Source: Prunella strophiata (Eukaryota; Chordata; Aves; Passeriformes; Prunellidae). From it: a DNA stretch of 64,000 nt. The notes under the pieces are model-generated. The model had not been told where the DNA came from. It ran no database searches and worked only from the letters and a program-made list of their open reading frames with translations. The stretch covers positions 3,410,001-3,474,000 of the forward strand of contig JAZBQD010000028.1 of assembly GCA_036583965.1 (NCBI GenBank), in the 5' to 3' direction. Made by a program: the position numbers and the translations under genes. Positions 27,701 to 39,700 of the stretch are shown here, piece after piece; within the stretch, counting starts at the first letter, position 1, and each line of letters begins with the position of its first letter.

Positions 27701-30700
27701 TTCTTACTTTCTTATTTCCTTGGGAATTTCAATACATAATGGATAGCCAGATGATAATCCCATTTACTGATTTTTCTGGGTTTAAATTGAGCAAGACACA
27801 AAGTGGTAGGTAGCAATAAGCTGTATGATAAGGAAGCAGATCCTCAGATGTTAACTTGGCTAAAATTTTGGTTCACTATCCTGAGAAAGTGCTGTTTAGT
27901 GGAAACTGTGGAAAGCACATCTTTGAGTGGGGTTGGGAGCTGATGGGAGGTGTTGGCACCTTGTTCTCACCTGCACAAACAGCACTTGGGTTCTCTGAGC
28001 CTGAAGTAGGTCAGCAGCACTGTCTGCTGGTGGGATGGTTCTCTGTGAGCCTGCACACAAAGGCTCCACTGCCACAAAACCCCTCAGAAGGTGACAGAAA
28101 CCTTGCAGTGACTCTTTAGTGACTGCTAACCAGGTTAAACTATTCCCTTAGCACGTCCAGACATCTTTGCAAAGGTTTGGGAGCCCAGTTCAGGCAAGAA
28201 TGGCTGTGCAGAGCTGTGGGGGCATTCCCCAAGGGGCTGGCATGGCTCACCTCCCCTCCTGTGTCTGTCTGTCTGTCCCTGCAGAGACTGTCTGACCTGT
28301 ACTACGACATCCACCGCTCCTACCTGAAGGTTGCCGAGGTGGTGAACTCTGAGAAACGTCTCTTTGGGAGATACTACAGGGTGGCATTTTATGGGCAGGT
28401 AAGTGAGCTTGGGCACTTTTATCTCCACAGTCAGAACCTGTTCCTGACAGAGTTCAGGGAAGCACTTGGTAGTGAACCACGGGGTGAAAGCTGCCTCATG
28501 GGTCAGACTCCCAGCAGGATTTTAGTCAGGAGGAAGCACTCAGTTGCCTCTGTGTAAACCACTGCTGTGGATTTGGTGGTGTATTAGAGACCAGACTTCT
28601 GTGTCAGCTTTAGTTCTTGACTTCATAAAGCAAAGCTGAGACTGAGGCAGGGCAGGTTTTTTCAAACTACAACATAAATAGAAGCAGATAAGGCATCTTT
28701 GATATATGGCACTCTCCTCCAATAGATCTTAAAGCAGAGCAGTATGCAGTAGATGCTTTGTTGTGTTTTTTACTGACTCTGCCTTCTGCTTCCAGGCCAC
28801 CTCTGGTTCTGTGCACTGTACTGTAGAATAGCATTATTCCCTCTGCTGTGCTTCAGCACCCTTGAAGCATTATTTTGTGCTTTCTTCCACCACAAACCAG
28901 TGTAGCAATCCAGCATGTTCCTTTTAGTCCTGGTTTTGGCAAGCATAAAATTTCCTGTGCTCTAAAATATAAAATGTGTAAACAACAGATTGATGTGAAT
29001 CATTCTGTTTGCTAATTAGATTTTAATGCAGAAATTTGCTCTTTTCTCCTTTTGATCTTATTCAAGGCTGTGGTAAGTCTAGTTCTGTTGCATGTTTTGT
29101 TTAATTCTCCTCACACATCCTTCATCCTTCCCTCTACTGTTACTGAACATTAATTTTCCTGTGCTCTCGATCCTTTGGTTCATGGCAGATGAAATAACAT
29201 TGCTGCATTCATTGTTGCATCCTGCAAACTAACTTCAGTTTGTTCAGTTACCTGAATTACTGAGCTGTACCTGTCACCATGTTGTGTGTGCACTGTGGGG
29301 CCCAATGCTGCTTCATCTCATCTCAGTGGAAGTTCCTCCCACCTTCACTGGGAGTGGGATTGGACTCCTCTTCCTCTGTTGCAAGTCTTGGGGTAGCATT
29401 AATGCTGTTTGAATGCAAGCCTGCTTTCCTGGGCTGCTGTGTCACTCTGAGGTCCATGGCAGTGGCCACTGGAGCACTCTGGGCAGGCTGTGGCCATGGC
29501 CAAGGTCCTGGCAGTCCCTTGTAGGAGCAAGAAAATGGAATTCAGAGGGGAATGGCAGGTCCTGGCTCTCTGGACAGATTAGCAAAGCTGAACTTGCCAA
29601 ATGCAAGGAGGAAGTGCAGTTTTCCTTATGCCTGCCTTCCTCCAAATGGGAGCAGCACAGGGCAAAACAGGGCTCTCCTATTTGCAGCCTCTGGCCAGAA
29701 CTCTCCCAGAGCCAGTGGCTCTCCCCCTGGGTAATTCAGCTGCAGCACTTCTGCTGACCTGGGTTAGCATCTCTGTAACAGTGCAGTGACTTTCCAGGTG
29801 CCAGTGCCACAAGGGCAACTTCATTTAAACAGCTTTAGTGCTCTAAAGGGTATGACTTTGTCACAGCTGTGTCCTCCTCTGTTTGTCTCCCCCAGTCACT
29901 GGGCTGTAAAGGCAACAGACACTGCTTTCTCCTTGCCCTTTGCAGGAGAGGTGTGATGTGGCTGCTGTTCCTGAACTGAAATAAAAGCTGCAGGGAAAGC
30001 AGATGAAAGAACAAAAGAATAATGTTAATACTAGGAGGGAGAACTTTGGGGGTTCTTAGTGGAGAAAGATGATCTGCTGCTGCACCTGAAAACTGTTCTT
30101 CATGCAAAGGCAGAGGCAGAATTTGGTTACTGCATTGCTGCAGGGACCCTGTGCAAGGATGGTTTGAATTAATGTGATCCTCAGGGAGGACACAGTCATC
30201 TGTTTTCACCAGCAAGATTTATTTGCCAGCTCAGGGAGCCAGATCTCATGGCAGCTGCTGGTTTAGACTCACATTCTGTTCAAGGCCTTTGGTGACAGTG
30301 TCTCATTGCACCCCCAAGTGACCACACTGGCCAGTGCATATGAGTTTACTCATAGATGAGTGTTTGAGAAGTCAGTATCTTTCTTGAATCAAGAGCCAAA
30401 AAACATGCTGTTAAATATGCTGAATAGCTGATAACTCATATTGTTCTGATAAGCAAAGACATTCAAGACCTGTTTTTCAGAGCAGTGACAGGTAAAGGTA
30501 GAGCTGAGGGTTTGTTCTCCTGGGGTACAAGAAGTTGGAGAGCAGAGTTTCATAGAGATCACAGTCACTTACTGTGGGGTGAGACAGGGAAAGAACCATT
30601 AGATGCCAGTTCCTGGCAGGTCAAGCAGAAGGCTTTACCTCAGCACCTTTGAACAAAGGGCAGGGAAGGGTGTGGTGTACTGTGAGCTCCAAGGCTGTGT

Positions 30701-33700
30701 CTGGAGGAGTGTGAGGATGAGGAAGGGCCTTATCAGAACTCCAACAGTGATAGGCCTGGGTCAAAACTTGTCTCTTAGAGCATCAGAGCTCAGTGCAAAC
30801 CAGTAACCTGCTGTTCAGTAGGTCATCTGCCTCCCATCACCATCAGCTGCTCCCTGCCATAATTCTCATCTGGGAGGCTGCCTTGTCCTTGCAGGACCAA
30901 AGCAGCCAGGATGAAAATAATCCAGGGATATGCATCCATAATGTAACCTTGGCTGCTTAATATTTTAAAATCCTGAAATTGGAGGATATTTGGCTTCCGA
31001 AAAGTATTTAATCTTACTTTTAATAGTCTTTGCCAGACATATAGCATATGGCAGACATGATTATTTATAGCTCACAGCTAACTTCTGCTTGTCAGTTGTC
31101 AGCTGAAATACTGTGGGGAATATGTACTTAAATGCTGTCTCTTGTATTGGAGATAAGACTAAATCTGTTAGTTTTCTGTTTTCAGGTATTTTTTTTTTTT
31201 AGTAAAACAATTAACAGAGATATCATCTCAGTGTGCCATGCAGCATCAGCAGAGATTTGGCACTTACATGTAAACACTGTGTTCCAGCATGCAGGCATAC
31301 ACAGAATCAGGGTTTAAGAGCATAAACCATATTCTAGCTTGCTATTGTGATTATTTTGGAAAACATGAGGGGTTTTTGTAGAAAGCAGATGTCTTTTGAC
31401 AGAAACACTCCATAGTAGTATGTTTAAGTATGACTGCATCAAATTAATTAAGTTTTCCCACATAAAGCAGTTTTGCTTCAGTGGAAGCACGATCAGAAAC
31501 CAGATTATAATCCTGTAGATATTTTCTCAGTGTAATCAATAAGAAGTCAATTCCCTGCCCAGCTCAACAGATGTTTGTAGGATGTCAGCTTTGGAGCTCT
31601 AGATATTTTCTTTAATTACCTGTGAAGGTCTTCATATGCCTATGGAATTTAATTGATAACGTTGTTAAAAATCATGCAGTGTTAGAAGGTCCCTGTGAGA
31701 CTGAAGAAGATGCTGTCAGATGAGCTGCTTCTTGCAGCTATTAGTTACTGGTTTCAAGTATCACAGTACTGCTGATACTTGCCAATTTAAAAGATAATTT
31801 TATTGCCCCTTGTCCTCACTGAAGGAGAAGCCAGAGATGCACATATTTGTTAATCCCCATATAAATAAAACTTGGGGGGTCCTAAAGAAGCAATGAAATT
31901 CATAGCTTATTTTATTTTAATTCTATTTTGGGTTTTTTTGTGAAGATTTGCCTAATCAATAATTTTAGAGGGCAAAGTTGAAACACAATTCCAGATAAAA
32001 AAGCTGGATTTTGCATGAGTACCTTCTGAATAGATTTTGGAAATATCTCTTGCCTTCATTAATTTCTGCTTCTCTGTTTTTCTACAGATGGCAGTTTGCT
32101 TAGGCATATTGTAGAATTAGCCATCCAAGCCACATGATGTGAAGTTCAAAGGGCCTTGAACTTCACAGCTTCATTAATGCTGTCTGCCTTTCCCCCATCC
32201 CTGCAGCTTCAGGTGTTTTCCTCTGCCTCACTTTGCATTAAGGTGGAAGGAAAAGGCTTTGAGTGTAGCTGCAGTGGTGCCCATCTCCAAGCTGCCTATG
32301 AAACCCTAGGAGGGGCTGGTGCTGCTCATGGCACTGGGACAAATCCAGTCCTTGTTAATGGGGCACCTGCTGCTTTCTGCCCAGCTGGGAGAGCTTCTCC
32401 TGGAGCTCTGATGCACATGTTCCTCTTGTGGCAGTTGTGTCTCACCTGCACAGATGCAATGCTCTGTTCATTTCCAGAGGCTGGCATTTCTTCTGAAGCC
32501 TGACAGATTCATGTTCAGCTCTCCAGTGGACCCTTTTGTTAAAGCTCTGCCAAGTCCATCCAGTGTATTAAATAATGACCTTTACAAGACTGTACCTTTG
32601 TTGCAAAGGAATGTGGTCTGTCTTTTTTTTTTTGTTTGTTTGTTTTTCTTTTCAAATGTGAATAATTTGCTAATTTCTCTGGAAGTGCTGCAATTCTATT
32701 TGGTCTTTCAAGGTGCCCACCAGAGTTTCTCTTCAGCTGCCCTGAGGAGAAGCAGACTGCTTCCCAGGTGCTCCCATGCCATGGGCAGCAGTGCCCAGCC
32801 TGTGCCTGCACACGTGGCTCCCACAGGATGCACTGGAGGTGATGTGGTGCTCACAGCCCAGCTGGGCTCAGTGTCCAACAAACAGCTGTTAATTGAACCA
32901 AATAATTAAGATTTAAAGAATTTTTAATTCTAGTTTTTAATCCATGAGGGTTTTTTCACACATCACATACATCAGCATTTTCAAGAAAGCCCTTTAACTC
33001 TTAAAGCTGCTCAGTCTCTTAAGTGAATAAATGTCTAGGGATTTATAGGAAAAGAATAAATGTCTTTTCCTGGGTAACTTTGGAGATTGCAGACCAGTAC
33101 AAGCCCTGACCTCTAGGCACATGTCTGCTAGGAGTGGACAGATGTAAGCTTTTAATTTAGGTGCTGGAAGTGGCCTGCTGGATGCTCTGGTGGGTATACA
33201 GGCAACTTTGATTCCTGATGTAAGCACCTGGTTTAGGTTTTGCCATGCCTGTTATGTTCACTGCATCCTTCTGTTTCTTTCCAACCAGGGCTTTTTTGAA
33301 GAAGAGGAAGGTAAAGAGTATATCTATAAAGAGCCCAAATTAACTGGCCTGTCTGAGATCTCTCAAAGGCTGATGAAACTTTATGCAGACAAGTTTGGAA
33401 TAGATAACGTGAAGATCATCCAGGATTCCAACAAGGTATGAAAGACGTGGTTGTGCACAAGGGAGAGAACTGAGTGCAGGGTGCAAGATGAGCAGGCAGA
33501 TGTTTGCTGCAGTGCAGAAGCAGGTTGTTTTCTGTCTCATTTAGCTTCCATCCCTTTTTTGCCAATGACCACAGTCAAAGGTCTCACTCTTCTTAGGGAG
33601 CTCTTGGTAAAATGGTAAAATCCATCCCTGATCTGAGTATTACATTTGGAACACTCACTTTTCATCGCTATGTGGTACACCTTCCTTCACCTTGGTCTCA

Positions 33701-36700
33701 CTCCCACCTTTAACTTTTGACATCTTGGTGTTACCTGGATTTGTTGTCATACATCTGTACTTCTGCTCCTAAGCACTGTCATACATCCAAATGAAATACT
33801 TGCTGTATCCTTTCATAGGTATTTTTTATCTTTTCTTCCATCCTTTGGAAATTTACTGAATTTACCCAGCAGCCTCTTTTCAAATCTGCAGGATCTGCAG
33901 TCTTGCTGAAAATCACTGCTGCTCTTCCTTAGTGGCAAGGATCAGCACTCCTTCGCTAATAGCTTTTCTTGTGTGGAGGTTTAGTAGCTAAATATGTTAA
34001 TTGTATGTTGGTAAATATAAGTTAATTGTATTAAAAAGGTAGATTAAAGTATTTAACAGTCACTTAAATTTGTGTGGTATAAAAGCATGTTAAACTCTCT
34101 GGGTCATGAAAATTTGTTCCTCCTTCTCATGTATGACTTTCCCAAATCTATTTGAAAAGCAGAACTCAGACTTTTTTTACTTTTTAAACTGTTTGTATAA
34201 ATATGGCTGAATACCTGGTTTTTAACCTGCAATAGAAACAATAATTCATTGCCTAAATTTAGGACAGGTGTAAGATGGCAAAACTTGCCTGCAAAACGCA
34301 AAACCTGTTGAAGTTCAGTCTGATGTGCTCCTACAAATAAACACATTAAAAATATTACAGATGCCTCAGAAGCTCATCACAGCTGACACAACTTTATTAT
34401 GTTTGCCTCTGCCCCGCAGGTGAACCCCAAAGACCTGGACCCCAAGTACGCCTACATCCAGGTGACCTACGTGACGCCCTTCTTTGAGGAGAAGGAGGCG
34501 GAGGAGCGGCGCACGGACTTTGAGATGCACCACAACATCAACCGCTTCGTCTTCGAGACGCCCTTCACGCTCTCGGGCAAGAAGCACGGCGGCGTGGAGG
34601 AGCAGTGCAAGCGCCGCACCGTGCTCACCAGTGCGTCTGCCCGCCCTCCCCACCCTCCAGCTCTGCTGCCACCTGCCCAGCGGGCACTTGTGCAGCAGAA
34701 CTCATCCTCTCGCTGCTGTGCTGGCCGTGTGCTTCCTTACAGACAGCTCAGGGAGAGTTATTCTCATTCAGCTGCTTTGTTTTTCCTTATTATTGACATC
34801 TTAGCTGTTGGTGCAGTGATGTAGCTTGGGAGTGGTTCTGCTGGAGGCAGCTTAGCACTCAGAACCATTTGCTTTTAATAATAAACAATTCAAAGAAAAA
34901 GTCAAGTAGGATGCCTGTTCTGCTAAGAGTGAAACTTGCAGATAGAAACTTTTGTTCAAAATGGGAGTAAGATACATTATATAGATTTTTTTTTTAAGCT
35001 AGAAGTAAGATTTCAATCAGTGTTTTAAGGCAGGAATGTCAGGAGCCCTAGATATGTCTTCTCTTAATGAGTCATATTAGACTGAAGTTTTTAGCTCCTT
35101 ATCATGATTGAAATCTCTTTTAAAAAGCCTCCTTGTGAGACTACTGCTGAAACTTGACATGTCTGAATTTTGATGTATGAGGAACTGTCTGAGATGGAGG
35201 CATTGTCCTCATGGGCAGAGAGGCTGATCTTCACAGCAGAGGCTCCCAAGTGACAGAAAATCCAGTTCCCTACCAACTTCAGTGCATCTGCTTCCCCCAA
35301 AGGACAAAGTGAAGAAAACTGCTTACAGTGCAAGCACAGTCACCTGAAAGTTTTGTTCTGGCAAGCCAGGAAAGAGGCACTGATGTCTGAGGGTGTCTTG
35401 TTATGTGACACAGCTTTGCTTGTAAGAAGAAGAAAGGAGGAATAGCTTGTGTGTGGCTTTTTTAAGTGCTTGAGCAGCAGTAGGTGTTTTGAGATGTGTA
35501 GTGAAGCAGGTAGTTTCACTGACTTGAGAGTGCAGCTGTTATGGTCTGTCTGGCAAAAACAGAGAGGGCTGTTCTTCTGGATTGTTTTCCCTGGGTTATT
35601 ACATGCTGTCATCAGCTCCCACCACTCTCAGCCCTGCTCCATTTTTGGCATTAGGTGGGAATTTGATGACTCCTCTTCTCCCCTGCTTTTCCATTTGGCA
35701 CCTACCTCACCTCAGTGCTTTTCATTGAAGGAAACATTCTTTTCTTCTTTTTTTTTTTTTTTCCCCACTCCTGTTTGATAAAGTCATGTGTTTTCATTGT
35801 GTAAACTTAAGCACTTTCAGTTTGAGAAGAAAGCAAGTCTTCTGCTGTGGCTGGAGGAGTGGTGAAGTCCATTGTGGCTGGAGTGGCACCTGCACTGCAT
35901 CTCTGCTCCAGAGCCTGCTGGGCCAAGGGCAGGTGCAGTGCTTGGTTCACTGGCTCTGTGCCATGCCTGGCTCTGCTTCCAGCTCTGGAAGTCCTGGGTT
36001 TCCTGCAGACACGCTGTAAACTGGAGCTTATTTAGCTCTGAGCTGACTGGAAGCAGATGCCTAGTGGAGAAGGACATGCATGGAGTTTGGGAGACCTTCC
36101 AAAGCATGTAGGGCAATCAGAAAAGTGTTAGCTCAGACCAGACTTAATGCACCATAACAGTACCTTTGCCAAACTCCCTGAGATCCATGAAGGGCCTTGA
36201 GTGGAAGTAAAGAGTTTTAAAGGTGAATAATTCCTCTGTCAGCTCCCATAGCAGTATTTAGGTAAAATGTTAAAAGTACCTCTTCACTGCTTTAAGGATG
36301 ATGTTTTAATGGTAGGTTCATCTGCAGGTGAGTGACTTGGTTTAACCTCAGCTGGCAGCTAAGCCCCATGCAGAGTGTCCTCTGTGGGATGGGGAAAATC
36401 AGAAGTTTAAATGTGAAAAAACTCAGGGGTTGAGATAAAGAAAGTTTAATAGGTAAAGCAAAAGCTGCACAAACAAGCAAAGCAAAACCAGGGGTTCATT
36501 CACTGCTTCCCTGGGAAGGCAGGTAAAGCTAACTCCAATAAAGCAGGGCTCCATCACATGTAACAGTGTCTTGGGAAGACAAACACCACTGAATATTCCC
36601 TCCCCTTTCCTCCTCCTTCCCCCAGCTCTCTGTGCTGAGCATGACTCCATGTGGTGTGGAAAATCCCTTGGGTCAGCTGGGGTCAGCTGTCCTGGCTGTG

Positions 36701-39700
36701 TCCCCTCCCAAATCCTTGTGCACCCCCAGCCTCCTCTCTGCTGTGTGGGGTGGGGAGCAGAAAAGGCCTTGATGCTGTGTAAGCATCACAGCATCAATAA
36801 CCAAAACATCCCTGTGCTATCAGTGCTGTTTCCAGCACAAATCCAGTGCACAGCCCTGTACCAGCTACTGTGAGGAAAATTAACTCTGTCCCAGCCAGCA
36901 CCAGCACAGTGAGTGATTCCCAGCTCAGCTAAGCTAGGGGCTCCTGGCTCTAACATGAAATATGTTTGATGTGGTGGTTTGAGCTGACTGAATTTCAGTG
37001 TGGACTTACAATTTGGTGCCTGAACTCAGCAGAAAAAGTTTGTGGATTCTAAAATCTGAGCACTGAGAGCTTTTTGCCACCTGCATGGAGCAGAGCTTGG
37101 TATCAGACACTGATGAGTTCAAAAGGAAATGCTCTTCCAGTGCCAGGTACATCAGAATTCAATTTGGACTTGCTGTGTCACTTTTACTCATTCAGTAATT
37201 AAAACTTAATTTTTATGGACTAATAAAGAGATTGACAAAGTCAAAAGTTAGTACTTTGACTTAATTGTTCTGCTTTCCTAAATACTCTCTTTGGGTGAGT
37301 TCTCTGAGCTGTTTCTCTCTCTCTTGAGCAGCCAGTCACTTGTTTCCCTACGTGAAGAAGAGGATTCAGGTCATAAGCCAGACCAGCACAGAGCTGAACC
37401 CCATCGAGGTGGCCATTGATGAGATGTCCAAAAAGGTCTCAGAGCTCAATCAGCTTTGCACAATGGAAGAAGTGGACATGATCCGACTGCAGCTCAAGCT
37501 CCAAGGAAGTGTCAGTGTCAAGGTAATGGCAATTTGCTGCCTTTTTATCCTTTTTTTCAATGCATCTACCTAAATTTTTATTCTGATTTTCATCATTCCA
37601 GAGATTTTCTGTCTTTGGCATATCCTGTACTATAGAGCTGTTAGATCTTGCTCTAAACACACAAAGGAATGGAAAGTTTTCCACTGGTATTGATGACTGC
37701 TGGTTTTATGTGCTAATTATTTAAGTCTATTCTAAATAACAAATAAGACCTTTCCAACGAGACTGTCATGTATCACTTGAGACTATGGCCCATCACAAGC
37801 AGGTGGATTCTTTAAAGGGAGTTTTGCAGGGATTGGCTTTGTCATTCCCTGTTTAAGGAAAGTTGGGATTGTGACAGGCAGGTGTATTTCTGGTGCTCTC
37901 ATTGCAATATCTACAAACAAACATGTAACTGTCTGGGTGCTCAGCTGGCTGGGGACTTGGAAAGGCCAGCACAGAGCTGCAGCTTGTATGAGCAGCTCCT
38001 GTTTCCTGAATAAAACCCTCAGCTTCCATCCTGGTGACAGAAGGAGTGAGGGGATGCTGTTCTCACAGCCTAGCTCACCTGAGGCCAGTCTCCAAGCCTG
38101 GAGCACAAGAGAAACAGCAATGAATGTCTTGTTCTCTGTACCTAAGCTGTGGTCTTTTCACCCAGGTAAATGCTGGACCAATGGCCTACGCTCGAGCTTT
38201 TCTTGAAGAGACGAATGCTAAGAGATATCCTGATAACCAAGTTAAGCTTCTGAAGGAAATCTTCAGGTAAACATTAATTTTAGGCTTTTCACCCCACACA
38301 TAGCACACAGGACACTGCGTGGCACAGGCAGGCAAGGCACAAAATCAGGCTGATTTGAACCAGCTTAATTTACATCTGCATTTACCCTTTATCTTACAAA
38401 TCATTCCTGAGAAACATTTACTGCACTTCTGGGCTACCCTAGTAGAATACATTCCTTTTGATCTGAGGATGAGTTCTGAAATTCACTTCCAGCAAGGTGC
38501 AGTTTGCAAGGGGGAGAAGGGATACAGCACTGTGTGTGTGTATGTGCACATAGATAGGTTTTTCCATTCCTGCAAAACCTGTGTCACTGTTTCTGTGTTT
38601 TGGTGCTTGCAGGCAGTTTGCTGAAGCCTGTGGACATGCCCTGGATGTCAACGAGCGCCTCATTAAGGAGGACCAGTTTGAGTATCAGGGAGAGATGAAG
38701 TCTCATTACAAGGATATGCTCAGTGAGCTCTCTGTAGTTATGAATGAACAGGTCAGAACATCTATTTTGCTGCTGGTTGGGCTCCATGAGGGGGGATAAT
38801 TGTGTCTTCTAGTGACAAATGAAGCCGTAGAGCAAAATACTAGAAGTAAAACCTTGCAATGCAATAGTGACAGAAAACAGTTTATTGTTTTGTGGGTTTG
38901 GGTTTTGTTTCTTCTTTTTTTATTTTCAATAGAAGTATATTCTATATCTGATAAACAAAAGTCTGTTTTCTGCCTGCCTTGCTACATGTTGAAAAGCTGA
39001 ATGTTGGTGAGGCTAAGTGCTGACTGGGGTTTAGAGGCATGGAAAGATAATCTAAACTAGTGCTTTATGCTTTGCTTGCTTTGTCCTGTAGCTGTGATGT
39101 ATTTAATTAAAACAGTAAATTGCTATTAAGATGTAGCTTATAACCACAGGAGGTATCTTCATTGTGTCTATTTATATTCAGCTTTCAGAGAAAGTTATTT
39201 TTCAAATTTTTTTTATACTTGAGTACACTCAGAATAGATGCCATGTATTTTAGCAGCTTCAGAAGGATGAGCATATATACATTATATGAACTGCATCCCA
39301 AAATTCTGAATTGGACTCCAGTGCACACTTGCAGCTATTCTACTGCTGTGTCCAGGCAGATTTTTTTTTATATATATTTTCAGTTTCAATTAAATATTGA
39401 ATGATTTGCATACTGAAGTGCTAATTAAACCATGTTTAATTATATCTCTGCATGGTTATGGGCAGGCTGGCTTAGATTGCATCTGATAAATAGTTTCTCT
39501 CTAGCAGTTGTGCTGCATTTCCAGGTGCCTGTAGCATCCAAAAGCAGTGTTGGTGTAGAGGAACTTGGTTTAACCACTGGTATCAGTGGTGGCATCTCAC
39601 AGAAGTGCCTAAATGGCTCTCCATTACCCCATGCTGTATTATTCATCTTCACATATGAGGAGAATAGGGATGGACCTGAATTTTTTGCCCATTGTTGTAC

